Shown here: in pieces, positions 1 through 10,709 of the stretch
Numbering within the stretch: the first letter of the stretch is position 1
Layout: each line of letters starts with the position of its first letter
Assembly (NCBI GenBank): GCA_038277395.1
Contig: CM076190.1
Location: forward strand, 254,607,989 to 254,671,988
Source of the DNA: Dryocosmus kuriphilus
Taxonomy: Eukaryota; Arthropoda; Insecta; Hymenoptera; Cynipidae
Length of the DNA: 64,000 nt
Direction of reading: 5' to 3'
The notes under the pieces: model-generated
What the model was told of the DNA's origin: nothing
Databases searched by the model: none
The model's input: only the letters and a program-made list of their open reading frames with translations
Made by a program: the position numbers and the translations under genes

Positions 1-1585
1 CATTCTTCCGGATCTAAATTGTTCATAATGCTCTCTTTACCTATAGTTTTTAATACATTCGCAATCTGAGAGGCCCAGTTATATTTAGAATGAGTTGTTT
101 GACAGGTCATCAGTTCGATTTGTTTTAAATAACAAGTTTTTGCCAAACGCTTGCTATCCATCTGAAGAATTTTCATAATCCATTGCAAGGTCGAGGATAG
201 CACTCTATAGCTTAATTTCACTCTACCAATCTCAAGTCTGAGTGCAGCACTTTGTAGGTTTCTTGGTAGGTGAAGGAGTTTTTTTAAAAAGCCTGATTGA
301 ACGACTTCAATATTTTCAAGATGCCTTAAGCCCCAAATTTGAACAGCATAAAATAAGGTTGATTCAACCATACTACTAAAAAGTTTAATCTTGGTTTCCC
401 AAGAGTCCGCCCTTGACCTTGCAAGGATTGATAAGACAGACCCTGATGCTAATTTTGCTTTATAGATTGATTTCTGTGTTGCTTTAAAAGCTAGTACTGA
501 ATTTGGAATATAGACGTACCCAGGTATAGATACTCGCTTACAATTTCAATTTGTTTTCCATTAAATAGTGTAAATTTAGGTTCGATCTCCGGACTTCTAC
601 TGCCTGTTTTAAATACCACTATATTAGTTTTTTTTATATTGATTCTTAACTCATTTATCTGACAATATTCATCTAATGCATCCAGTTTCCTTTTCAAGTC
701 TATTTTTTAATACGCAAATATTACTACATCATCCGCATACAAAAGCAAGAGTAAATCTACATAACCATTAATACCTATGCCTCGCAGCCCTTTTTCACGA
801 AAAAAAAATTTCTATGTCTGCTAAAAATAGAATAAAGAGGATTGGACTGAGGATTTCCCCTTGTAGAACACCTTTTGTTACTTCTATACAATCAGATAAT
901 CCTTCCTTAGTTTTTACACGCAAAATAGCCACATCGTATAAATTCTTTGGTATTCGAATTATTTTTGGACTTACTCCCAAATTAAATAATTTGTTCCATT
1001 GTTTTATATGATGAACCGAATCAAATGCTTTCTGGAAATCTACAAAGATTCCAAAGACTTTTCTTTTATTTAATCTTAATTGCAGATGGACAGCCGAGAA
1101 CAAAGTAAATATATGGTCTAGACATCCCCTTTTCTTTCTGAAGCCTGTTTGACACTCAGGGATAATTTTACACTCCTCAGCCCACATCTGAAGCCTATCG
1201 CGTATAACTTGAGTAAAGAGTTTTGTAATAGTGTTTATAAGAGCAATCAGACGATAGTTCTGTGGATCGAGCTTATCTTCCTTCTTATGCAACATGATTA
1301 TAAGAACTCTGGACCATGCTACTGGAGTTAACTCCTCATCCATAATCTTATTAAACAGATTTTGGATATAAAGAATACAATTTGGTGGCAAAGATTTAAT
1401 AAATTCGTTAGTAATTTGGTCATCGCCAGGATATTTCCTCATTTTACAATTATTTATACAATTTACGAGTTCCTGATAATCGATTGAGCGATCTAATTTA
1501 GGATGTGAAACTCCAAAGTATATTGTACAATCTATTATTCTTTTCATAAAATGAGCACATAAATACTCATGCCACATCATGATTA
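1..1585 (-). mobile_element. LINE (non-LTR retrotransposon), degraded RT region, runs off the left edge
   Basis: The minus strand carries a reverse transcriptase in pieces. The 795-1580 frame (261 codons) holds the RT fingers and palm, with FVDFQKAFDSV near residue 185 and GVLQGEILSPILF near its end. The catalytic YADD lies at about 715-755, outside that frame. An in-frame TAA at about 709-711 follows, then the 491-697 frame (thumb, with NIKKTNIVVFKTG). A frameshift near 500 leads into a further open stretch to base 1 that looks like the C-terminal RT extension of jockey/R1-type LINEs. The 5' part with the endonuclease is missing, and the 3' end is outside the window. At least two disabling changes are visible, so it is a dead copy. 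The clade assignment is inference from general RT layout. Confidence 0.85.
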
Positions 1586-1797
1586 GAAATTAAGGAATGA
1601 ATGAAGAAATGAACCGAAGCTACAATATATCATAACACTCGCGTGCAGTCATGAGTATGATGACCGCAAATATGTTTGAATGACCCACAACATTCTATCG
1701 AGTTACGCAGAGGGGGACTAAGCGGGGGGAGGAGGGGGCGTCCCGTCCAGACTCTCTGGTCATAGTTATAGGTATAATTGATTTTATGAATAATTAA
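1586..1797. other. No gene seen; G-run rich spacer
   Basis: This stretch between the LINE and the next remnant has a G-rich tract around 1710-1745 and no open frame with family resemblance. I see no repeat partner for it in the window. Confidence 0.5.
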
Positions 1798-2297
1798 AAA
1801 ATCCAACTGGAGCAATTTTTTGGACTCAAGAAGGTACCTTACTGTTTTACCAACTGTAGGTCTTCATCCAAATACCTTTCCGACCGTAAAGAAAAGAAAG
1901 ATGGCCAGACTGCACAATCTGGCTCCAGTGTACAAATAATTGATGTCGAGACTACAAACATAGGTGATAAGTTTGCTGCATGTAATTTTAAGGAAGATCT
2001 CGACGTAAGTGACATTGAAAAGCAAGGCGATAGAACTAGTAATGATGAGAAAATTATTGAGAAAAAACGTTTCACTAATGAGTCTAACTCAGTTTTTCTT
2101 TATCCAATGATACTACATACTGGCCAATACCTGTCCCAGAGCATATCAGAATTTCGACTATCGAAAACGGTAGTGAAATATATCAAAATATGGCGGGACC
2201 TTTTAAATCTATAGAAAGACCAATTGAAGACACTAAGGGAAAACATCGTTTTTTAACTTCGTCCTGGTTTTACTCACCTTTAAACGAGACTAAATAA
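1798..2297 (+). pseudogene. Remnant of a hAT-like (ZMYM/TTF zinc-finger type) transposase N-terminus
   Basis: A frame without stops runs from 1798 to a TAG at 2212-2214 (138 codons) but lacks a convincing start. Its first part reads as a charged linker (YLSDRKEKKDGQTAQSGS). From about 2105 the coding-like signal moves to another frame that ends in TAA at 2295-2297; it contains WPIPVPEHIRI, then GSEIYQN, a KGKHRFLT stretch and a WFYSPLNE ending. That order recalls the region just before the TTF-type zinc finger in hAT/ZMYM1-like transposases, where a 'WP..(V/I)P' segment precedes 'KG..R.L...WF'. The frame change sits in a T-run, consistent with one indel. No zinc-finger cysteines or catalytic domain follow. 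Family assignment is from memory of the motif order and is tentative. Confidence 0.4.
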
Positions 2298-2511
2298 ACA
2301 CTGTACACATATGTATAAGCGCACACCCTTCAACAAAATCCGACGTTACCATATCAAGCACTACTGATGTCAACCCACGAATTAATTTTTTTATGACTAG
2401 GCGGGTATTTGGGGAACTACCTTAATGATTCTACGAATTAAAAAGTGTGAATCCAGCCTAATGCACTGAATCGATAATATCAACTATCAAATGACTTATA
2501 TATCGACCAGA

Positions 2512-2516
<5 letters not shown>

Positions 2517-2600
<84 letters not shown>
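2517..2600. repeat. (TA)n microsatellite
   Basis: About 84 bp of uninterrupted alternating TA, directly abutting the inverted-repeat element on its right. Confidence 0.97.
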
Positions 2601-2603
<3 letters not shown>

Positions 2604-2606
2604 AAG

Positions 2607-2800
2607 CCATAAGCTTAGAACAGAATGAAGCAGCTAACGGGAAGGGGAACGTTTTCTGTTACCTTTTATTACGCTTGTGTTGTCTCTTTCTTAAATTCGC
2701 GATCACGTAAGAGTGGTAACGCACAATGAACCGGGGAACGGAAACCACTGATGAAACAAATTCCCGTTTCCGTTCGCTGTTTCATTCTGCTTAGGTCTAC
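2607..2800. mobile_element. Small inverted-repeat element (MITE-like), about 190 bp
   Basis: The left arm (about 2609-2645) contains AGAATGAAGCAGCTAACGG. The right arm (about 2764-2800) read on the other strand contains AGAATGAAACAGCGAACGG, with further matching purine-rich sequence inward. The interior has no ORF. No clean target-site duplication is visible because the left side is TA-repeat. Transposase family unknown. Confidence 0.6.
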
Positions 2801-3468
2801 AGCGACTCAATACCTATTAGAACAATCCACAGCTTGATTCAGATATTTGTTTATCGAATGTCACAAAATCTAGAAATGTTATAAAGGGATAATATGTGAG
2901 AATATATTTATACTTAAGTATAGCAATGCAAAGATACTAAAAAGGAAAGAAGAGGTAAGAACAGAACTATAAATCTTGAATATTATTGAGAATTGTGTTT
3001 TTTTACACAAACGCTATTATTGACAATCAAAACTTGAAGATTGTAAAATTCATGTCGCGTTGAACTTCCGCGTTCAAGTACATTTGAAAATATTCGACGA
3101 CGCGACAGATTTGAGAACAGGTATAGACTGGAGTGACATTAAATTTGAGGTTATATTAATGAACGCTGATATTGCGCTACAAAGTATAGTACCATTTTTT
3201 ATTTCGTCAGTCGATTTTCGTAAAATTAAAGTCGGCATATCAAATAAGGTACATTTATATGAAGAGTTCAGATATTTTTTCTCGGGGCAAACTTTTTGTA
3301 GCTTGCCAATTATAGCTGCTTTTGATTCTGATATGTACAGTCTGTTCCACAAGACAAGGTACGCGTTTTCTCGAAAAGTTTCAAAGAAAACTTCATTTTT
3401 CTTTTTTCCCATGAAAAAAGGCTTTAAAAATTAGGGCGGACTCTACTTAATAAACCGTCCGATCGCCG
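2801..3468. other. Unexplained stretch with overlapping antisense ORFs
   Basis: Two overlapping open frames, plus 3060-3434 (124 codons) and minus 3074-3412 (112 codons), mirror each other. Neither shows a motif, signal peptide or repeat partner that I recognise. They may be remnant coding DNA of an unknown element or chance frames. The rest is AT-rich spacer. Confidence 0.3.
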
Positions 3469-3920
3469 TTATTCTGTATAATGGCCTGGCACCTTCAGGG
3501 CATGCTTAATAATAGTTTTTTCGGCAGATTCTAAAGATAGAGAGCGCCATACCTCTCCAATTCGTCGAGAGAACTGCTTGAGGGTAAATATAGGCCTTCC
3601 TGCAAGTTTTCTCTTAACGACACTCCATACATTTTCAATTGGATTTGCATCAGGAGGTTGTGAAGGTCAGTCCAATGTCACGATGCCATTTTCCGATTTC
3701 CAGCTCGTGCAGAGGCTCCAAACATCTTTCCTGCAGACTTGAGAAGACCATGTATGTAGATTTTGACCATTCTTTGAGCGTTCAGATTCTCAGTAAAAAG
3801 CTCTAAACAGCCAAAAACGCGCTGTGGGAAGCATGCACAAGCATGAAAATTTATGGTGTGTTTAACAGTTCGCTGGAGAAACCACACACCACAGCCTGAC
3901 CGGGCACCTAGTTCCTCTTA
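3469..3920 (-). pseudogene. Tc1-like transposase, C-terminal half, broken
   Basis: Read on the minus strand, the 3678-3887 frame carries a stretch like the centre of Tc1 transposases (FGCLELFTENLNAQRM, matching the usual 'G.L.F.EG.MNAE.Y' region). Further downstream a second frame holds the classic DDE tail: a TGA where DWP should have its W, then PSQPPDANPIENVWSVVKRK with the final E of the DD34E triad, followed by about 40 residues to a TAA at 3469-3471. So at least one nonsense change and one frame change separate the parts. The N-terminal DNA-binding half and the terminal repeats are not seen. Tc1/mariner superfamily membership is firm; the subgroup is not. Confidence 0.8.
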
Positions 3921-4199
3921 ACTAGCATCGACTGTGAGCCTCTTTAAAGACAGCTGCTATTGACAGCAGGAGCTTATTTCATCAAAGAAATGTAAGAAAC
4001 TATGAATACCATTTTTTCAATAAATCTAGATTGTGAATTATAATTGTACATTATTGGTTATCGTCATCCTGGTTTTTAAATTAATATTCTTAGACAAAAA
4101 CGGGGGACTTCTTAAAATAATTAATTGAATAAGTTGCGTCATCTACGACGTAACAATACCATCCCGAACGTTAAATGTTTCACCAAGGACATTCTTCTC

Positions 4200-5128
4200 T
4201 GTTTAATTAGTACTTGAAATGGATTCATGTCCTGTATATGGAGGACCATTTTCCTGTTCAACAATTTGAAACACAGTTGCTTATGTTCTCAAAAATTTTT
4301 TTTTTATATTTAGGCGATTATGTGTATAACGTTTGAAGATGAATAGTGCTGAAAAAGTCTAATAAATTTATCTTCACACTGAAATAACACAGATAATCTT
4401 TTGCGATACGTCAGCTTTTCCTTCCCATATATTACATAATTTGAGTCTAGCAATGTGGCACCAAAGGAATATATAGATGACATTTATAAAAGAAAATAAA
4501 ATGGGGAAAAAATAAACTCAGCGGTATTCAACCAACAACGAGTTGCGATGTCGACGACCCAGACAGTCGGCACCAGTTACACAGAAAAACCAAGCAAGGC
4601 TCACGTAGACGGGCGGCGAGCTCGGCAGCCGAATGCTCGGTCGGGATCCATCGTAAGCTTCCGACCGGGCTCTGCCGTGGACCCCACCACCCGCTGTGTA
4701 ATGTCTGCGTTACAAAACTTAATATTTCCTATTATCATTAATTATTTTAAAAAATTTTTTTGCACTTTCTATGTCTTCCTCTTATTTTCTGTAACTATAA
4801 CTTACAAAATGATTAGTGCCCTCTATACGAAATACCACTGACCTGTTCAACGGCTTGAAACACATATACTTAGATTCCAAAAAAAAAAAATTAGATAAAA
4901 GCGATTATGAGTAGAATATTTAAAAATAAACAATATTCAAGTTCTTTAATATATTTATTTTCACACTTAAATAAACTAGAGAATATTGTCTGAATCTTTT
5001 CTATCCCCATATTATGTTATATGATTTTCATCTGGGAACGTGGGGCTAAACGAATATATTAATAACGTTTAAAAAATAAATATTATGTCTTGTTAATATT
5101 AATGTTATATTAAATTAGTTAATCTTAC
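4200..5128. repeat. 365-bp tandem repeat array of unit 0 (about two monomers)
   Basis: Monomers are marked by a conserved 'ATGTTACATGATTTGAGTCT..AGCAACGTGGCAC' type landmark, seen here near 4446 and 5028. Their spacing is stretched by a GC-rich insert of about 215 bp. The same monomer occurs at 10030-13820 and 41320-42543. In all three places the array lies immediately downstream (minus sense) of a signal-peptide exon, so it is the start of intron 1 of each gene copy. Confidence 0.8.
4506..4718. mobile_element. GC-rich insertion inside a 365-bp monomer
   Basis: Comparison with uninterrupted monomers shows about 215 extra bp here, clearly richer in G+C than the surroundings. It contains a short inverted pair (TTACACAG near 4575 and CTGTGTAA near 4695). 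It overlaps a 97-codon plus frame that I regard as chance. It may be a small nonautonomous element; family unknown. Confidence 0.5.
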
Positions 5129-5180
5129 TTGTAAAATTAGGCATAGCCATTCAGGTAAAGAGTAGTATGACGGTCTTCAT
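5129..5180 (-). pseudogene. Signal-peptide exon 1 of the secreted family, unit 0, broken
   Basis: This is a paralogue of exon 1 of genes A and B: ATG at 5178-5180, 52 nt to a GTAAGA donor at 5123-5128. The reading is MKTVILLFT, then TGA, then MAMPNFT, so codon 10 (Cys in A, Tyr in B) is a stop. The upstream 5' UTR block is also conserved (CCACAAACTC and the run before the ATG), and the 365-bp array follows in intron 1. Its matching second exon should lie to the left on the minus strand and is not found in this window. Either it is outside or it has been lost. Confidence 0.75.
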
Positions 5181-5864
5181 TCTTTCCATATACAAGTAGA
5201 GACAGTGATGGGGAATTGAAATTGAGTTTGTGGACTATTTAGAGACGATAGCAAGGAAAAAAAACGTCGTTGGTATCATATCTCAGAATTTTTAGTATTT
5301 ACTAAACTGTTTACGCATAGAGCCTGCAGAAATATTTAACTTGACATTATGATGTTTAACACCTGCTGCAGGTGATCCGGCTGATTTTACGACGAAATAC
5401 TGATTCGCTGGTCCTATAAAGAGTAAGAAAACAATGGGAAAATTAATCTTTTCTTTTACATTTAAGCAGATATTTTTTGCGAAATGAGTCACTAGGATTT
5501 AAGACTATTTTCAGAGCATTTTAAGAATGCAATTATGTAGGACTTCAATTGAAAATGATTTTACATGACTTCAAAAGTATGAAGTACATACAATAATATA
5601 TCACTGACAGTTTTTAAAAATATTTTTGTAAATAATAATATAACAGTAACATATCAAGGAGAAGAGGACTATATTTATTCGTGACCTTTTGGCATCGTGA
5701 ATTAGGACCTTTTTACAAATTTGGGCGTTTGGCAGCAAGGGAGAAGGGTCGTTTTTGTTAGCCCATACCTTTTTTTCTCTCTATGAATCTTCCTAGTTTC
5801 CTCGGGAACGATTTTGACACCGTTCAAGCGCTTAAGTGTGTCAAGGAAAAAAGTTCAAAATTTC
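5181..5864. other. Conserved 5' flank of unit 0, then spacer
   Basis: Bases 5181-5350 align with the 5' flank and UTR of exon 1 in genes A and B, including a TATA-like CTAAATAG (minus) near 5235. The 66-codon minus frame at 5292-5492 has no recognisable family. 5500-5860 is AT-rich spacer without a feature I can support. Confidence 0.45.
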
Positions 5865-8020
5865 GACCTGTAATCTTAAAAATGTAAAGCATTTCAAATT
5901 GAATACAGTGTTTTTGGAACTTGAAGGGTAAGCCAGAATTATAAATTCAACAAAGTTGTTCAAGTTAGAATTTATTTGAAAATGCGCAAAAAAAAACATT
6001 TTTCTTATATGTAAATTGCACACTTTTTCAAGTTGCATGTGTTGGTCTTGAAATTTTTTTTGTTTAAACAGAACAAACGAAACACTTGCTGTTTTGACTC
6101 TTCGTTTTAACCTTTCTTTGAAAAAATTTTTTTTTACTATATGAAATTCTTCAATAATAGAAAAAAATTTTTTGAGGAAATTTGTCAAAGGAGCCCTAGT
6201 TAGTTATTAGGCTGAATTGATATGTACTTTAACTGAAAAATACAAATTTTTAATAAATCAGTTGAACTTTCAAACAAAACAAGAAGAACTTTAAACAAAA
6301 TCGTTGAACTTTCAATCGAGAATGGTGAACCCTCAAACCCAAAAATTCAACAGTTTAATTTTCAGCACAAAATAAAAAATTTCAACCAAGAACTAGACAG
6401 TTAAGTTTTAAACAAAAAGGATTAATTTTAAATCAAAATTAGTTGAATTTTCAAACAAAAAAAATTAATTTTGAATGGAATAGTTGAATTTTTAACTGAA
6501 AGATACAAATTTTTTTAAAAATAGTTGAATTTCTAACTTTCCAATGAAAAATTCAACAGTTGGATATTCAACCAAACTATCTGAATACTTACTTAGTTTA
6601 TAAAAAGTTAAATTATCAACTCAGAAAGTAAACTTCCTTAAAAAATACTTATATTTTCAACAACAAAAAAAGAAAAGGAAAAAGAAAGGGGGAAAAGTAA
6701 AAAAAGAAAAAAAGAAGTAAATGATTTATAGTTCATTTACTTATTTTAAAATATAACCTTTTGATGAAAAGCTTAAATATTTCAGTCGAAAGGTAATTTT
6801 TTTGGTACAAAATTAATTTTTTCTTCAAAACTTAGCTATTATCGTTTTGCCCTATTTTTTTTTATTTTTGGTTAAAAATTCTACTATTACATTTTTCGTT
6901 CTAAAGATTCATCGTCTTCAATTGAAAATTCTACGGTTTTTTCACCTATATTTGAAAATTCGATCTTTAAATTTTTGGTTGAAGATTATGTTTTTTTTTT
7001 TTTTTAGATTCAACTTATTTTTTGAAAATTCGTCTCTTTCAGGTAAAAGCAAGCTACAGTTTAATTTAAACAATGATTCAAGCAAAACATAAATTTTTGG
7101 CCCGAACTTTATCTTTACCAAGGTTAAAATCAGATATTTTTTAATAACCTTTGCCGAGGCTTCAAACCACAATAATTTAAAAACTTCTTCCCAGCTCTTC
7201 TCGTATGGATTTTTCATACGTCACCTACATAAATATTCCATTATTAAGTGTAAAAAATAGTTTTTCAGTTTGAATTTTTCATTACTCTTTTTATGGAAAA
7301 TTTAAATATATTGGTTGAAAGTTATTGCTTTTTATTGAAAATTTGTCTTTTTTCAGTGTAAATTCAATTGCTCTATTGAAAAACTTATCTTTTCCGTTTC
7401 ATACTTCAACTATTTTCGGTTGCATATAATCTTTTCTTGATGAGAATTCAACTTATGTGTAAAATATCGGCTTTTACAGTTAAAAATTAAAGTACTCCGT
7501 TGAAGATTAATCTTCTCTCTTATTGAAAATATAACAATTTTTTATTTTAATTTCATTTCTTCTAACATTATCTTCTATGGAGAATTCAAATATATTGGTT
7601 TAAAGTAATTTTTTTGTTCCTAGTTGACCTTTTTTTGGTTAAAAATTGTTGAAAATAGTTAAAAAATATACTTGAAAAATGTTTTCTTTCTAAATAACTG
7701 CTATTTTTTAATTAGGTTTACTTTTGTGGATAAACTAACTTTTTTTAAAACAAATATTCAGCTATTTTGGTTGAAATTCCAACTATTATGTTTTTTGTGA
7801 GAAGTTTCAAATTCAACTATTTTTTTGAAATTTCCATTCATTTGTTTGATAATAATTGAACTACTTCTGTTCAATAATTCATCTTTTTTTCTGAAAAACT
7901 CACATAGTCTTAGCTCAACTAATCTTGCTTGAAAATTAATTATTTATCTACAAATTTAACTATAATATTTTGATGGTCCTAAATTGCGTTTTTTCACACG
8001 AAGTGTTTCTGTTTTGTTAT
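5865..8020. repeat. AT-rich foldback block A (paralogous to 19.2-21.4 kb and 60.0-62.9 kb)
   Basis: The left half is built of degenerate copies of 'GTTGAATTTTCAAACAAAA'. The right half is built of the complement ('TTTTTGGTTGAAAATTC'), so the block can fold back on itself. The same order of landmarks (a GAAACGAAAC..TGCTGTTTTG stretch, then TTTGTCAAA, then 'TTTACTTTAACTGAAAA') is found in blocks B and D, showing shared ancestry. The ORFs predicted here are low-complexity F/K/N/I frames and are not genes. The block lies just beyond the 3' end of gene A. Confidence 0.75.
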
Positions 8021-8093
8021 ACAGGTAAATAATGCATAAAACATAAAGAAGGTTAAAATAATATTAAACAAGGATAATGGAAAGAATTATGTT

Positions 8094-8099
8094 TTTATT
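8094..8099 (-). terminator. Candidate polyadenylation signal of gene A (AATAAA, minus strand)
   Basis: TTTATT on the plus strand gives AATAAA on the minus strand about 265 nt past the stop of gene A. The corresponding site is conserved in copies B (23971-23976) and C (55879-55884), each in the context TGAATAAA. Conservation across the paralogues supports a real 3' end. Confidence 0.55.
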
Positions 8100-8361
8100 C
8101 ATGGATTTTAAATGTTTTCCATATTAACACGCGCACAAATTAAAAATGCTTACATAAAATATTTAGTTTTAAATTCTAGTGCCTCAGATTACCAGAAAGT
8201 TGATATTTTATGTTTTAAACGAGCAATATAATTCATAGAATAAAGAAAAGAATACAGATGATATGCTATAATATGTAGATGTTACGGAGCAGTATTCAAA
8301 TATTTAATGTCCATCCTCCTCCTCCTCCTTCTCCAGCTCACCACCTCCTCGTACATATTTC

Positions 8362-8804
8362 TCAAAAAAACTCTATAGGTCTCACCTCTTGCCAAAATGG
8401 TAAATCTCCCTGAAACTCATAAATCCTACTTCGCGTGTTTCCAGCCATGGTAATATCGTGAACATGAGTGATGGCTATTGCTTTCAAATAACGCATAGTT
8501 GGTCTTTTTATCATACAAGTATAAACGTCACCATCTTGAAATACTTCGTTGACATTGATGCGGTTGTTCAAGTTTTCGACAAGTTGGAGAGATGCAGAAT
8601 AAGGTTTACCACTGATTGATATAGAAAAGTATCCAACTGGACCAGGAATTGTTCTTTGACCAGGTTCGAGCTTTCCAGCTAGAACAAGACTCTTTAAGGT
8701 GGCGTAAATGAAAACTTCGCTTCCTGTAGGAATCTCATGAGGAGACCACCCATTTATTTGTTTACAATCAGGACGATTGCTTGGTTCACCTCTGTGCATT
8801 GCAG
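8362..8804 (-). CDS. Gene A exon 2: mature part of an unrecognised small secreted protein
   Basis: I do not recognise the family. The exon begins after a good acceptor (TTTTTCTTGACAG, AG at 8805-8806) with CT GCA ATG and runs open to TGA at 8362. Joined in phase 1 to exon 1 (13825-13876) it gives 495 nt, an open 164-residue protein. Residues 1-19 form a signal peptide and about 145 form the mature chain. Motifs shared with copies B and C: PGQR, PGP(V/I)GY.SI, (I/V)NVNE or ININ, G..Y.CMI(K/R)R, and MAGNTR. Two cysteines (PDCKQ and YTCMIK) could pair. There is no transmembrane segment after the signal. Strand-like alternation suggests a beta-rich fold (inference). The C-terminus (FWQEVRPIEFF) stops early compared with copy C, after a short deletion. 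Downstream a GAG-repeat and a shifted frame still retain a MDIKYLNTAP-like tail. A is the best-preserved copy. Confidence 0.7.
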
Positions 8805-9232
8805 CTGTCAAGAAAAATATAGATTCATGAAATTTTTTACCCTGGAAAAATAACTGTTAGTGAATACATAAGGAGGAATTATTCCAGTTGCAGATTCCGT
8901 TACCGACAAGATTAAATTTATCTCGAAATTTTGAGTTATGCAGACTAAGATGGTTCAAAAATGGTCTGGAAAATTCCTTTTCTACCTCTTATGCTCCTAC
9001 CTCAACACCCGTTCAGGACCAAATTTCAATCAAAAGTCCCTACTGAAGTTTTTACACTACAATGATGTTTTGGGTTCTTTTCATACTGGTATACACTAAA
9101 TAATGTTCTGTGATTCGTCAGCCTTTTATTCCCATATGGGTGATTGTACGAAAATACGAATATTTGATGACCAAAATGTCCATCTGCATCTGCAGTGAAT
9201 ACATAATTTTTGTTTACGGTGATGACGGTTAC
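8805..9232 (-). other. Conserved end of intron 1 next to exon 2 of gene A
   Basis: The 100-200 bp upstream of exon 2 (minus sense) align between A (8805-9025) and B (24689-24920), including GGAAAAATAACTGTTAGT and a run ending in CTACCTCT. Unit C keeps only the first 70 or so bases. The intron flank was therefore part of the duplicated unit. The remainder to 9232 has no supported feature. Confidence 0.6.
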
Positions 9233-9468
9233 CCAGTGGGCAAAAAATTTCAGGACGTACATAGAACTTCCTAGAAACGTGTCTTGAACGTAAAAGTCGG
9301 AGACGTCCTTGGAAGATTTCAAAAACGTCCTAAGTCAGGCCAAATAACTTTGTAAAAACGTCTAATGTTACGAAAACGTTTTTAGGACGTTTTTGGAAGG
9401 TAATTTGGCCTGACTTTGGACGTTTCTTGGACATTTTAAAAACATTTTCTAATTTTATGCCGGCTGGG
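9233..9468. mobile_element. MITE, about 236 bp, TA target site
   Basis: The element starts CCCAGTGGGCA and ends TGCCGGCTGGG, which are imperfect terminal inverted repeats. It is flanked by TA on both sides (9231-9232 as part of TTA, and 9469-9470). Inside, AAACGTC/GACGTTT motifs repeat and the halves GTCAGGCCAAAT and ATTTGGCCTGAC are mutually inverted, so it folds into a long hairpin. It is noncoding. It sits in intron 1 of gene A. TA target preference suggests Tc1/mariner mobilisation (inference). Confidence 0.7.
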
Positions 9469-10029
9469 TATCTGATTGTGGAAATGACGTTTCGCGAATA
9501 ACCTAACTTTTCGCCGCTTTAAAAACACGATACAAACATCCCCACATTTCCAGAACATAACTCACAAAGTTCACTCGAGTTTTGTTTACCACACGTACTA
9601 AAAATATTTTGGAGTTGAGATTTCTCAGGTTACGGTAATGACATTCTTAATTATCTACGAAGATAAATCAATTTGCTTTAGACATTGCTATTTAAAGCAT
9701 CAAAAAATTCAATCGTTCCAATGACTGTTGCGATTTGTCAGCCCGAGCACTCTGTACACTTCCTCTCTGGAGCGCCCTCTCGTGACGCTCCGTGAACTAC
9801 GTAGAGCACCCATGAACTGTCAGCGGTACCGTTTGGGACCAGCCGCCCGCAATGCTTTCAATACCGTTTAAAATCCGCGCCAATCCTTCGAGCCAATACT
9901 GTTGTCTGAGGTCCCCTCTCCCCAGTAGACGTCAGTCGAGCGGCTCTGGCTTGTGTGAGGGCAGCGCAGGGAAGTTAAACACAGCGCTATGAGAAATGAG
10001 CCACCCTCCGTGTGTGAAAGTTTCGGTAA
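9469..10029. other. Intronic spacer with a GC-richer stretch
   Basis: 9730-10010 is noticeably GC-richer than its surroundings (CTCTGGAGCGCCCTC, CAGTCGAGCGGCTC) and borders the repeat array. No ORF, tRNA or terminal repeat could be supported. It may be another insertion within intron 1. Confidence 0.3.
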
Positions 10030-10709
10030 GTGGCATTTTATACATGATTTGTACATGTTTTGAGTCTAGCAACGTGGTACTAAAGGAATGTAAGGATCAC
10101 GTTTATAGAAACATAATCCTTCTTATTATCATTAATTGTTTCGAAAATTTTTTTTTGAACTTTCTCTATATTTCTCTCAAATTCTGTACCTATAGCTTCC
10201 AAAAAAGATAAATGTCCTTTATATGAAAGATCATTGTACTCTTCAGCAATATGAAACACAAATACTTAAATTCTCGGAAAGAAAATTGCATCTAAAGCCG
10301 ATTACGTGAAGAAAAATTTAAAATGACTAGTGTTGAAAAATTCTAATATATTTATTTTCGCACTGGAATAAACTCGAAAATATTGTGTCAATCGCTATTT
10401 TTTCCTTTCTACATGTTACATGATTTGAATCTAGCAACGTGGAACTAAAGGAATATACTGATTGCGTTTATAAAAAACATAATCCTTCTTATTATCATTA
10501 ATTGTTTCGAAAAATTATTTTGAACATTCTCTATATTTCTCTTAGATTCTAAAATCACAACCTCCAAAAAGGATTAATGTCCTTTATATGAAAGATCGCT
10601 CTTCAGCAATTTGAAAGCAACTACTTAAGTTCTCGAAAAGGAAGCGGCATTTAAAATCGATTATTTGGAGAAAAGTTTGAAATTAATAGTGTTGAAAAAT
10701 TCTAATATA

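Noticed and set aside
3060..3434. 124-codon plus ORF overlapping a 112-codon minus ORF
   Set aside because: The two mirror each other and neither shows a motif, splice context or paralogue. Kept only as an unexplained stretch.
5292..5492. 66-codon minus ORF upstream of unit 0 exon 1
   Set aside because: It covers the duplicated 5' flank and UTR, and the frame is not conserved in the A and B copies.
6847..7217. Low-complexity ORFs in the AT-rich foldback block
   Set aside because: Composed of the repeating TTGAAAATT words and not conserved as proteins between blocks A, B and D.
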